61,964 bases of DNA, from positions 1-61,964 of the forward strand of contig JAJZXF010000006.1 of the NCBI GenBank assembly GCA_021802485.1. The letters run 5' to 3'. The notes beneath the pieces were generated by a model that worked only from the letters and a program-made list of their open reading frames with translations, searched no databases and was not told the DNA's origin. The stretch's first letter is position 1, and the number at the start of each line of letters is the position of its first letter. This DNA is from Actinomycetes bacterium. Lineage in GTDB: Bacteria; Actinomycetota; Acidimicrobiia; Acidimicrobiales; JAJZXF01. A program made the translations under genes and the position numbers. Positions 10,924 through 20,431 of the stretch are shown piece by piece.

Positions 10924-13900
10924 ATGACTGAGTTCCAAACCCTGTCTAGGGGCTGGGATCATCTCGGCAACATCGAGCGGACGCTCGGAGACCTGCAGGG
11001 CGCCCGCACGGCGATCCACGAGCTGATTCAGAACGCCGACGACGCGCCGAGTGCGACGCGTATGCGTTTCCGTGTTGAGGGTGACCGGCTGGAAGTTTGG
11101 AACGACGGCGTCTTCGAACGCTGCGGCGACGTCGCATCGCCCGAGTGTGAGTGGCTCACTACACGAAGTCACCGGTGTGACTTTCACAGCTTCCGAAAGA
11201 TGGCCAGCGGCAACAAGCGCAACCGTCCGGGTACCACGGGTGCGTTCGGCGTGGGGTTCACTGCTGTCTACCAGTTCACGGATCGGCCTGAGCTGTTGTC
11301 GAACGGCGAGCACTGGATCGTCGACGAGATGGCAAGCGAGGACCGGCGCATCAGCCGGTTCGAAGGCCCGACAGTAGGCGAGGGCACGACGTTCAGGCTG
11401 CCTTGGGCACGCGAGCAATCCCTCTTCCGCGAAGCCGTACGGCAGGAGCCCATCACCGAGGCATTCGTCTCGACCTTCATGGACGAGCTCGTGACCACGG
11501 TTCCGGCCGCCATGCCCTTTCTAAAGAAGCTTCGCTCCATCGAGCTCGTCGACTCGAATCAGGCACGAACATTCACGCGGTCGGCGACTTCGGGTCGGGT
11601 GTCCGTTGTGGGTGATCAAAAGGAGCGGTTCGAGTGGGTCCTCCTCGAAGATGACTTTGAGGAGGAGGCAAGACGTTTGAAGAGTGCCCATCCCGGCGTC
11701 ATCGAGGAGGGGCGCTCTTCGCGCGTAAGTGTGGCGGTTCCGATGGGCGAGGGCGAGGCGCCTGGTCTGCTGTACGCGACGCTGCCAACAGAGGAGCCGT
11801 CGCACCTTCCGGTCTTGATTAACGCAGACTTCGTGTCGGCCTCTGACCGGAAGCGCGTCCGGTTTGACGATTCACCCGTGAGCCAATGGAACCGGCAGGC
11901 CGTGCGGACCGGAGCGCATCTCGTCGCACACAACCTGGTCCGATTAGCCGAGGCCGTAGGTGACGCCAAGTTCGTCGCGGTCGTGACCGTCGCTCGCGAT
12001 CTCGCTGGGCGGAGCGATAGCGAACGCATCGACCCGGTATTCGAGGAGTTCTGGAATCAGATCAAAATAACGATCCCAGGAGCGGCGGTGGTGCCCGCCG
12101 AAACTGGCGGGCGCGCGACCACTCTCTTCGCTCATTTAATGCCTCTTCATTCCAAAGCGGTGGTGCCCGCCGAAACTGGCTGGCGCGCGACCCCCAATGC
12201 TGTGCGACTCTGGGCCCGTGATGCTGAGGTCGCAGCTGTCGACCTTCTCGGGGAGCTTGGTGTCCGGCTTGTCGACCGCAGCGTTAGGGCCAACTGGTAC
12301 GGGCTGCTTGGAGACGTGGCTGGACTTCGCAACCTGACAGTAGGCGACCTCGTCATGGCGCTACGGCAACGCGGTCTCACCGAGCGGTGGATGCAGACTG
12401 GCGCGACCGACAGCTTGAGCGATGACCGGGATCTCGCGTTGCTTTGGGGCCTCCTCGACTTCCTCCTCTCGGTCCCCGACCGGTCGAACCAAGACAACAG
12501 GCAGGCGCTCCTCGATTGTGCGGTGGCGCCAGGCTGGGACGGAGCGATCTGGCCGCTTCGACAAGTGGTCCGCTCGGATCAGGCGACGCAAGACCTTTTC
12601 GCCGATCTGGGCGTCGCCGCGGTCTTCTTGGACGAGAGTCGCCTCGAGCGTGCCGGCAGCCTTCTCGCAGACCACATCGCCGAAGCCACGACGGACCAGG
12701 CGCTCGGATGGGCGGAAGAGATCTTTGCTGCGAACGAGAGCGACATCTCTGCAGCAGACCGGCGTCGGCTCTTGTTGTGGTTCTTCGACAAGCACAAGAG
12801 CCTGAATGACGACGAGCTGCGTCGACTCGCGCACCTACCGATTTTCCCGACTGCTGCTGGCCCAAGAGCGCTCGTCGGCCTGGCCCTTCCCGGCGACTTC
12901 ACAGACGAACTTGGACTTGCCCAGCTCGTCGATGTCGAAGCCGCGCCAGAGATGGGCCCGTTTCTGGCGAAGCTCGGGGCGAAGACGCTCGACTTCTCCC
13001 ACTACTGCACGGACTTCGTTCCAGACGCCATCTCCAGAGGAGACATCCCCGAAGACACTCGTCTCCGACTTCTCGGCCTCCTTGCCCGGAAGTTCTCGGA
13101 GGTGCAGGACAACAGCGCCGTGTGTGACACACTCGGCCCGCTCCCCCTGGTGCCTTGCCGTGATCGCCAGTGGCGCACGGGCGACGAGGTCTACCTAGAC
13201 GACGACGTGCGGGTGATCGTCGGCGACGACATCAACGTGGCTACCACTCCGTCAGTCAACCCCACTGCCCACCGAGACCTCTTCGCCTGGCTCGGCGCGG
13301 CAAGCGCGCCACGTTCGCGGGACATCGAGGCCCGCTGTCAACAGTTGAGGTCCGGAGCCCGGAATCACCGATCAATTGCCGAGGCGATTGTGTCCCACGT
13401 CGGACATCGCTACGCCGCCGACTCCGATGCGGTCGTCGTTCAGTTTGCGCGCCTTCGCGAGATCCCATGGCTTCCGGCCGAAGGCGACACCGCTTTGAGA
13501 GGCCACCCCCCGAGCTCCTTGTTCGCCGCCTTCAGCAAGTACCTATTCGCGAGCCAAGCCCGATTCGTGGACCTCGCCCTCAAGGTTCAGCAGGACAACA
13601 GCGACTTCCTGAAGTGGCTCGGAGTCGTCGACCAACCCTCGCCGCAGCAGGTAGTCGACCATCTCTTGTGGTGTGTCGAGCGGGGTCGGCCCGTCAGTGA
13701 GGGGACGTGGATCTACCTTAACCAGCGAGCAGACGACCCCGCTCTCGACGCGCTGGAGGACCGTCCGTGCCTGCTCATCGCGGAGACCGGAACGTACGTA
13801 AAGCCCTGTCAGGTGTACTGGGGAGGACACCCCTTCGGGAGGTTCCGGTACCAGCTCGGGCCGAAGTTTGCCGAGTACAGGGCGCTGCTCAAGCGCCTTC

Positions 13901-16011
13901 GGGTGCGTCAGAACCCGGACCCAGCCGATGCCGTCGATGTCCTCCTCGATGTCGCAGCCCATCATGGTGGAGAGCAAGCCCCACTATTGGAGGAGGACAG
14001 GCGGGTCGTCAACGCGTGCTGGCGGCTCTTGTCCGCTGGCCTTGAGTCAGAAGACCTCATGGGAACACAGCTTCGGGACCTCACGTCCGCAGAGGTTGTC
14101 CTCGATGGTCGCGGTTGGTTGAGCAAGCCGACCGGGGTCTTCTTTCGCGACGTCCAAACGCTGGCCGAGCGGTTCGGACCCGCGGTACAGGGCCAGCTCA
14201 TCGATCGCCCGGATGGTCAGTGGCGAGCTCTCGCTGCTGCTGGCGTTCGGGACCTCAGTGACGCTGTCGAGACGCGAATCCTCGAAGAGGAAGACGCCGA
14301 TGACGGCGGCGTCGTCGTCGCTCGGCTGACCGATCGCAGGCGCCTGATTTTAAGGGTCCTGGCCGCTGATGACGTCGAGGCTGCCGAGAAGCTCAACGAG
14401 TTCGAGGCCCGCGTTCGCCTCGTTCGCTTGACCAGGCTTGTCATCGATCAGGCCATCGATCTCGGTGGATCAGTTCACCGCACGCAGCCGTTCGACCGAG
14501 GGGCGCTCTACCGCCCCGAAGTAGGCGCTCTCTGTTACGTCGAGTCAAGCCAGCCCGCGAGTTGGGTGGAGGTGGCCCGCGAGCTGACCCGAGCGATCAA
14601 GGTCGACGGATCGCGAGCGCCCCACGTTGCCGGGGCGCTACGAGGTGTACTTGCGGCTGCAAGCGATGAGGAAGCTCGGCGTGAACTCGACGAGCTCGGC
14701 TACCGAGCCGTGGACGAGGCAAGTGCCGCGGAAGCCGAACCGACTGTCGCGTCTGGATTCGGTGGCGGGCCGTCACCGGACGACCAGGATCAAGACTCAA
14801 AGGCCTCCAATGCCGCGGACGCGGACGGCGAGCCGGACCGCGAGGGCTTACCCGCTCAGGCAGCGTGCGGCTCCGACGGGACAGAGGAGCCTTCAGCAGA
14901 GGGTGCTGGTGGCACCAGGGCGATCGGACGTACCGGGAGCTCGCGGGGCGGCGACGCCGGAAACGGCACGGCGGAGACCGTGGCTGGAACGGCCAGCTCG
15001 GACGCGACCGGAGGCTCCGCTACGGCGGGGACTTCTAGCAAGGCGGGCACGGCGGACTCAAGCAACCGGCGTCACGCGTCGGCGACGTCGACCCAGACCC
15101 GTCTGCGGTCCTACGTCAGCCCGAAGGGTCCTGCCAGCCAGTCTCCGTACGACGGGTCCGATGAGGACGAAGAGGTTGAACGCGCTGGTGTCGCAGCGGT
15201 GCTGGACTACGAGCGGATGCAGGGTCGAGTACCGAAGGAGATGCCACCCCTCAACCCCGGCTTCGACGTCCGAAGCGTCGACGCAGATGAGCGGGTCCGG
15301 TTTATCGAGGTCAAGTCCAGCGCGGCCGTCTGGGGCGAGCGTGGTGTCGCGATGTCAAGCATGCAGTTCGACACAGCCCTCAAGAAGCGAGAGGACTTTT
15401 GGCTCTACGTTGTTGATCGGGCGCTGTCGAAGCCTACCGTCCACCCCATCAACGACCCCGCATCGAAGGTTGATCAATACTTCTTCGACGATGGCTGGCA
15501 GGCCGTTGTCGAATTCGAACACCTCGAGCGCCCACCCTTCGAACCGATCGACCTGTTCCCCGCTCCGAGCGCCCCAACCGGCGCAGTGCCATTCTTCGAC
15601 GCGCACAATGATGAGATGGGGGATCCGTCGGCCGCCGATGGGTGGGTCATGTGGGACGGCTACCACTCGGGCCGTGCCGACTTTTTCGCAGTTCGGATCG
15701 CTGGCTACGGTCTCGGTCTACCCTTTTACGGAGGTGCGGCTCTCGTCGAGCCGCTCGACCGCGAGCCCGAGGACGACGAACTGGTCTGCGTCATGCTCCA
15801 CAACCAGATTGATCCAGACTCGAGGTCCGCTCGCTCACTGAGGCGCTGGACCCCAGAGCGGGACCTGAACGGCAAGCACCTAGGCCTGCGGCTCACGACC
15901 GACGGCAGCGTCGAGCCACTAACCGTCACCGCTCCTGGGGATCTGGTGGTCCTTGGTGCCGTGCGGGCGAAGGCGCGACCAACGGACCTCCGAGCGTCAG
16001 AGGACCAATGA
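10924..16011 (+). CDS. Very large sacsin/NO VEIN-type GHKL ATPase with C-terminal DUF3883/NOV_C-like domain; candidate defence protein
   Basis: N-terminus: IHELIQNADDAPSATRMRF, GTTGAFGVGFTAVYQFTDRPEL (Hsp90-like ATPase); C-terminus: NPGFDVRSVDADERVRFIEVKSSAAVWGERGVAMSSMQFDTALKKREDFWLYVV. Confidence 0.8.
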   Translation: MTEFQTLSRGWDHLGNIERTLGDLQGARTAIHELIQNADDAPSATRMRFRVEGDRLEVWNDGVFERCGDVASPECEWLTTRSHRCDFHSFRKMASGNKRNRPGTTGAFGVGFTAVYQFTDRPELLSNGEHWIVDEMASEDRRISRFEGPTVGEGTTFRLPWAREQSLFREAVRQEPITEAFVSTFMDELVTTVPAAMPFLKKLRSIELVDSNQARTFTRSATSGRVSVVGDQKERFEWVLLEDDFEEEARRLKSAHPGVIEEGRSSRVSVAVPMGEGEAPGLLYATLPTEEPSHLPVLINADFVSASDRKRVRFDDSPVSQWNRQAVRTGAHLVAHNLVRLAEAVGDAKFVAVVTVARDLAGRSDSERIDPVFEEFWNQIKITIPGAAVVPAETGGRATTLFAHLMPLHSKAVVPAETGWRATPNAVRLWARDAEVAAVDLLGELGVRLVDRSVRANWYGLLGDVAGLRNLTVGDLVMALRQRGLTERWMQTGATDSLSDDRDLALLWGLLDFLLSVPDRSNQDNRQALLDCAVAPGWDGAIWPLRQVVRSDQATQDLFADLGVAAVFLDESRLERAGSLLADHIAEATTDQALGWAEEIFAANESDISAADRRRLLLWFFDKHKSLNDDELRRLAHLPIFPTAAGPRALVGLALPGDFTDELGLAQLVDVEAAPEMGPFLAKLGAKTLDFSHYCTDFVPDAISRGDIPEDTRLRLLGLLARKFSEVQDNSAVCDTLGPLPLVPCRDRQWRTGDEVYLDDDVRVIVGDDINVATTPSVNPTAHRDLFAWLGAASAPRSRDIEARCQQLRSGARNHRSIAEAIVSHVGHRYAADSDAVVVQFARLREIPWLPAEGDTALRGHPPSSLFAAFSKYLFASQARFVDLALKVQQDNSDFLKWLGVVDQPSPQQVVDHLLWCVERGRPVSEGTWIYLNQRADDPALDALEDRPCLLIAETGTYVKPCQVYWGGHPFGRFRYQLGPKFAEYRALLKRLRVRQNPDPADAVDVLLDVAAHHGGEQAPLLEEDRRVVNACWRLLSAGLESEDLMGTQLRDLTSAEVVLDGRGWLSKPTGVFFRDVQTLAERFGPAVQGQLIDRPDGQWRALAAAGVRDLSDAVETRILEEEDADDGGVVVARLTDRRRLILRVLAADDVEAAEKLNEFEARVRLVRLTRLVIDQAIDLGGSVHRTQPFDRGALYRPEVGALCYVESSQPASWVEVARELTRAIKVDGSRAPHVAGALRGVLAAASDEEARRELDELGYRAVDEASAAEAEPTVASGFGGGPSPDDQDQDSKASNAADADGEPDREGLPAQAACGSDGTEEPSAEGAGGTRAIGRTGSSRGGDAGNGTAETVAGTASSDATGGSATAGTSSKAGTADSSNRRHASATSTQTRLRSYVSPKGPASQSPYDGSDEDEEVERAGVAAVLDYERMQGRVPKEMPPLNPGFDVRSVDADERVRFIEVKSSAAVWGERGVAMSSMQFDTALKKREDFWLYVVDRALSKPTVHPINDPASKVDQYFFDDGWQAVVEFEHLERPPFEPIDLFPAPSAPTGAVPFFDAHNDEMGDPSAADGWVMWDGYHSGRADFFAVRIAGYGLGLPFYGGAALVEPLDREPEDDELVCVMLHNQIDPDSRSARSLRRWTPERDLNGKHLGLRLTTDGSVEPLTVTAPGDLVVLGAVRAKARPTDLRASEDQ
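12085..12192 (+). repeat. 36-nt palindrome-containing direct repeat (35/36 identical) flanking a 36-nt AT-richer unique segment, in frame within the NOV-type ORF
   Basis: GCGGTGGTGCCCGCCGAAACTGGCGGGCGCGCGACC at 12085-12120; copy with one change at 12157-12192; internal stem GCCCGCC/GGCGGGC. Confidence 0.9.
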
Positions 16012-16018
16012 TGCCGAT

Positions 16019-18766
16019 ATGACCGTCGGTGGACTGTCAGCGCCCGTGCTCGAGGGTGACGCACTTGCAGCAGTGCGCCATCGAGGTACGCATATACAGA
16101 TCATCGCCGCTGCCGGGTCCGGCAAGACGGAGGTGGTTAGCCAACGAGTCGTCGACCTTCTGGCGGAGGGCGTTGCAGCTCGCGGGATCGTCGCGTTCAC
16201 GTTCACCCAACGCGCGGCGGAGGAGCTGAAGAGTCGTGTCAACCGACGCGTCGAGGAGCGTCTCGGACGAACCGCACTCGATCTTCTCGGCGGACTCTTC
16301 GTCGGCACCATCCACGCCTACTGCTTCAGGCTCCTTCAGCAGCATGTACCCCGCTTCGAGACCTACGACATCCTCGACGACAACCAGCTCACGGCCTTTC
16401 TAACGAGGGAGGCGAATCGCCTCGCGATCCGCCAGCTCGATCCGGCGGGCCGCGATCGACTCTTCGTTGCGATTAAAGCCTTCCTGAAGAGCGTCGATGT
16501 TGTCGAGAACGAACTCCTCGATCCAACCGCTATGCCCGAGCCGTTCCAGACCGTGCTGACCGACTACCTCGCAGCGCTGGAGCGGTATCGCTTGCTTACG
16601 TACGGACAGCAGATCGTCAGCGCTGTCCGGGAGCTCGAGCGACCAGAAGTAGCCGCCACTGTTCGCGCCGAGCTGCGGCACCTGATCGTCGACGAATATC
16701 AAGACGTCAATCCTTCACAGGAGCGCCTAATTGAGCTCCTCGCCGGCCCCGCTGTCCACCTGTGCGTCGTGGGCGACGACGACCAGGCGATCTATCAGTG
16801 GCGGGGCTCGGACGTTGCGAACATCGTGAGCTTCACCGACCGATACCCAGACGTCACTACGTTCACCATTGCGAAGAACCGGCGGAGCAGACCCGACATC
16901 ATCCGGCGGGCAAACCAGTTCGCGGCCACCATTCCCGGTCGGCTCGACAAGACAATGGAGACCTATCGCCCAGCGGGCGGCGGGCCCGAGATCGTGGTGT
17001 GGAATTCGCCGACCGAGCTCGACGAGGCCGGCTGGATCGCGCAGCTCATCCTCGACCTCGCGAACGAGGGCGTCCCTTATCGCGACATCGCCATCCTCGT
17101 CCGCACCAGCGCGGCGTACCCACGGCTCGTCGATCAGCTCGCGACCTTCGACATCCCAGTCCAGCCCGGAGGAAGGACGGGGCTGTTCGAACAACGAGAG
17201 GCTGAAGTACTCGGCAAGGCCGTTGTCTGGCTGACAGGGCTCGACTGGCGCTCCGGATTCGCACGAGGCACGCCGGTCACCGACGACAGTCTGCTCGACG
17301 ACTTCCAACGCGTCTTTCAGCTCGACCTCGCAGGGCGCACCCGGGTCGGCCGCTTCCTTCGGCAGTGGAAGGCTGTCGTCCCACGAACCGATCGTCGAGC
17401 TGACCTCGTGGGTGAGTTCTACGAGCTCTTGGCCGAGCTCGAAGTCCGGGAGTGGGACCTTGCCGACGCACGCCAGGTGAACCGCCTGGGCACGTTGGCA
17501 CGCTTCTCATCGCTGCTCACCGACTACGAGTCGGTTCGACGTCGTGCCCGTCCGGACGCGGACATTGCCGGCGAGCAAGTCGGCGGCGAGGATCGCGGCA
17601 CGTGGTATTACAAGAACCTCGGCCTCCACATCATCAACTACGCGGGCGGCGCCTACGAAGGCTTTGACGGCGAACCCGACTTTGCACTGAACGCCGTCGA
17701 TCTCACGACCGTCCACCGGGCCAAGGGCCTCGAATGGCCTGTCGTGTTCGTGCCGTCGCTGACAGCGAACCGCTTTCCGACGACGAAGGCGGGACAGCGC
17801 CAACAGTGGCTCGTGCCACGAGAATGGTTTGCTGCAGCCCGGTACGAGGGCGGCGACGCCGACGAACGCAGGCTCTTCTACGTCGCCACGACCCGCGCTC
17901 GGGACTTGCTGTCCCTCTCGCGGCACGGCCGCGTCAACGTCCAGGCTGCCGCACCGAGCCCCTACTGGCTCGAACACAGAGACCTTGAAGTCGACCCCGG
18001 CAACATTGCCGCGTCCAACATCGAAGCCGTCCACGTGTCCGATGAGGACCCGATCTCGGTCAGCTACAACGAGATGGCCTCGTTCCTCGACTGTGCGCAG
18101 GCCTACCGGCTCCGCGCCCTCCTCGGTTTCGAGCCTCGCCTCGCCCCGGAACTCGGCTACGGGAAGGCTGTTCACCACGTGCTCCGGACGGTGGCCGAAG
18201 CGACGAAGGAAACAGGAGCCGTGCCGACACCCTCGGACGTCGACGCGATTCTCGCCTCAAGCTTCTTCTTGCCCACCGCTAACAAGCCAGCCCATCGCCA
18301 GCTGAAGGAGGCCGCCCGGCGCCTCGTCAACGAGTACACGGCCTCGCACGGCGACGACCTTTTCCGAATCTGGGAGACCGAGCGACCCTTCGAGCTCCAT
18401 CTCGACGGCGTCACCATCAACGGCCGGGCCGACGTGATCCTCGACCGCGAGGGGGGCGTTGACACCGCGCTCGCCATCCTCGACTACAAGACTTCCACCA
18501 GCGCGATGTCAGAGCACGAGCTGCAGCTCCAAGTCTATGCCGACGCGGGTCGACGCGAGGGCCTTGACGTCCGGGCTGCCTACGTTCACGATCTCAAAGC
18601 CGGCGTTCGCTGCACAGTGCCGGTCGACCCAGCGGCGATCGATCAGGTAGAGCGTACGGTTACCGAGGCCGCGGTGCGGCTGCGCCAGCGCGACTACCAG
18701 CCGAACCCTGGGCCCCGCTGCCGACGTTGTGAAGTCCGCTTGGTCTGCCGTGCAGCCGTGCCGTAG
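16019..18766 (+). CDS. UvrD/PcrA-like superfamily 1 helicase with C-terminal PD-(D/E)XK (AddB/RecB-like) nuclease domain and Cys cluster
   Basis: IIAAAGSGKTEVVSQRV, LIVDEYQDVNPSQ, VVGDDDQAIYQWRGSD, VDLTTVHRAKGLEWPVVFV, LAILDYKTS, NPGPRCRRCEVRLVCRA. Confidence 0.9.
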   Translation: MTVGGLSAPVLEGDALAAVRHRGTHIQIIAAAGSGKTEVVSQRVVDLLAEGVAARGIVAFTFTQRAAEELKSRVNRRVEERLGRTALDLLGGLFVGTIHAYCFRLLQQHVPRFETYDILDDNQLTAFLTREANRLAIRQLDPAGRDRLFVAIKAFLKSVDVVENELLDPTAMPEPFQTVLTDYLAALERYRLLTYGQQIVSAVRELERPEVAATVRAELRHLIVDEYQDVNPSQERLIELLAGPAVHLCVVGDDDQAIYQWRGSDVANIVSFTDRYPDVTTFTIAKNRRSRPDIIRRANQFAATIPGRLDKTMETYRPAGGGPEIVVWNSPTELDEAGWIAQLILDLANEGVPYRDIAILVRTSAAYPRLVDQLATFDIPVQPGGRTGLFEQREAEVLGKAVVWLTGLDWRSGFARGTPVTDDSLLDDFQRVFQLDLAGRTRVGRFLRQWKAVVPRTDRRADLVGEFYELLAELEVREWDLADARQVNRLGTLARFSSLLTDYESVRRRARPDADIAGEQVGGEDRGTWYYKNLGLHIINYAGGAYEGFDGEPDFALNAVDLTTVHRAKGLEWPVVFVPSLTANRFPTTKAGQRQQWLVPREWFAAARYEGGDADERRLFYVATTRARDLLSLSRHGRVNVQAAAPSPYWLEHRDLEVDPGNIAASNIEAVHVSDEDPISVSYNEMASFLDCAQAYRLRALLGFEPRLAPELGYGKAVHHVLRTVAEATKETGAVPTPSDVDAILASSFFLPTANKPAHRQLKEAARRLVNEYTASHGDDLFRIWETERPFELHLDGVTINGRADVILDREGGVDTALAILDYKTSTSAMSEHELQLQVYADAGRREGLDVRAAYVHDLKAGVRCTVPVDPAAIDQVERTVTEAAVRLRQRDYQPNPGPRCRRCEVRLVCRAAVP

Positions 18767-18858
18767 CCATCGCGAGAGACCCGAGTCACTCGGTGCGCGA
18801 GCAGGAGCTCCGGATTTCCGCGGGACGCCCATTGCCGCGGGCGATGCTGCCGTTCGCA

Positions 18859-19097
18859 TGTCGACCGCCACGCTAAATGAGCACGGGGAGACATTCAACG
18901 TGAGCACGGCCGGCACCAACGCCATGGCCACATTGTGCGTCGCCTCTCGTTCCTGTCAAGGCCGAAAGTCCAGCACGTGAGGGTCGTCTGCGGCCTTGAC
19001 AGTTTCCTCGTCGGCGACGATGTAGGCGTCCATGCGATGGATTCCATCCTCGCGCTCTGTGTCGTTGTCGTGATCAAATGACCTGTCGCCCAACACC
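18859..19097. repeat. 239-bp dispersed direct repeat, copy 1
   Basis: Differs at 2 positions by eye from 53228-53466; encodes on - strand ...GDRSFDHDNDTEREDGIHRMDAYIVADEETVKAADDPHVLDFRP-stop. Confidence 0.95.
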
Positions 19098-19345
19098 GCA
19101 CGGCAAGGAACTACCTCAAGCGATGGGGGCGGGCTGCGCCGGGTTTGGACCGCGCGGCGCTCGGTATCGGCTGCGATCATTGCCTCGCGCTCGGCGTCGG
19201 CCAAGGGTGCCCGCCCGTCGCTGGGTGGCTGAGCCGATGACCGACGCAAGGAACGGCGCGATCGGTCGGCTGAGCTCTGGCGAGAACGGGCTGTGCTGGG
19301 CCAACAGCAAGCAGCGGAGCCAGCGCCCACGGGTCGCCACCGAGG

Positions 19346-19581
19346 AGCCCTGACGAGGTATCGGAGACTCTGCCAAGCGCAGTCCGCTTCGTCGAGGAGT
19401 CGGCGACGGCTCCCGGAGTTCGAACCCCACAGCTGGGCGCGTCGCAAGCGATCTTGGCGCAGCGGTCTATGGAGACGGCAGAGCCCATCACGATCGTGAT
19501 GCCAACGGGCACGGGGAAGACGGAGACCATGGTAGCGACATTCTGCCACTCGTCAGAGAGTCGACTTTCGCTGTCTAGCTG
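19346..19581 (+). pseudogene. Remnant of a helicase: Walker A region only
   Basis: + strand reads EVSETLPSAVRFVEESATAPGVRTPQLGASQAILAQRSMETAEPITIVMPTGTGKTETMVAT then stops shortly after. Confidence 0.55.
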
Positions 19582-19962
19582 AGGATGCTCAAGATCGAGC
19601 GTAGTCCCTACGGAGCTACAGCGAGCGCTTCGACCAATAGATCAACTGTTTGCTCGTTGACAGCCAGTACACCCGAGTCATCAGTAATTCGCTCCACCCT
19701 AGACCGAACTTACGAGGCCTTGCCGGAAGGGATCGGGCTCCGAGCTGGGCAGATATTGCCTTAGAGCCTGTAGGAAGTAGTTGGTGTCTCACTACAGCTT
19801 CAATGCGAGCGGGATGGGAGCACCAAGCAGTTCGAACACTCGGCGCTGTACAGGTGTTGGTACGGTCAGCTTTTCGGCTCAAGTTTGATGGCCGTGAATT
19901 TATCGTGGAACAGCGATAACCTGGTTCTTGTGGCTGAAGGCGGAAGCGCTAGGCATGGGGCG

Positions 19963-20131
19963 GCGTGCGCAAACTCCTGTTCGGCAACTACAAAGCGCAC
20001 TACCGAGTTGACGGCGTGTGGTACAAGGCGTCAACGACGTATCGAACCAAGCGCGACGCCGACATCTTCCTCGCATCGACTCGCGCTGACGTCGAGCGGG
20101 GTGCATGGTTGAAGCCTCCAGGTCCGGAATG
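19963..20131 (+). pseudogene. Tyrosine recombinase (phage integrase) N-terminal remnant
   Basis: RKLLFGNYKAHYRVDGVWYKASTTYRTKRDADIFLASTRADVERGAWLKPPGPE-stop, typical arm-binding N-terminal sequence. Confidence 0.6.
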
Positions 20132-20258
20132 AGCGAGCGCTTCGCCAGAGCTGTCATTCTCAGCACGCACGAGGGCCATCGAGAAATGATTCGAGGTAGC
20201 TGGAGTGTGGGAGTTGTGCCGGGAAATGCTTGGAAAAAGCCTGTTTGGTACAGGGGAT

Positions 20259-20289
20259 TTGCATGAGCGTGGTTCTCGCGGTGTAGAGT
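20259..20289 (+). promoter_or_regulatory. Putative promoter upstream of rpsL
   Basis: TTGCAT, 19-nt spacer, TAGAGT. Confidence 0.3.
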
Positions 20290-20431
20290 AACATATCGGC
20301 AGGTCCTGGTCGGGCCTGTGAGTCTGCGTGTAACGGTCCTGTGCCGCACTCTGCGGCGTGGCGCTGAAGCGCAGTGTCCATGGGAACCCCTCGCGCTGAA
20401 AATGCTTTAGAGTTCTAGAGAAGGTCTTGCG

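Noticed and set aside
12085-12192. Calling a true CRISPR array
   Set aside because: Only two repeats and one spacer, located inside a coding ORF with frame preserved and no cas genes in the window; reported only as a CRISPR-like repeat.
14627-15841. 404-aa + strand ORF inside the NOV-type gene
   Set aside because: Arg/Pro/Ser/Thr-rich alternative frame of a GC-rich gene; the long frame carries the recognisable domains.
19616-19919. ORFs between the helicase remnant and the integrase remnant
   Set aside because: No coding signature or family similarity recognised; probably non-coding debris.
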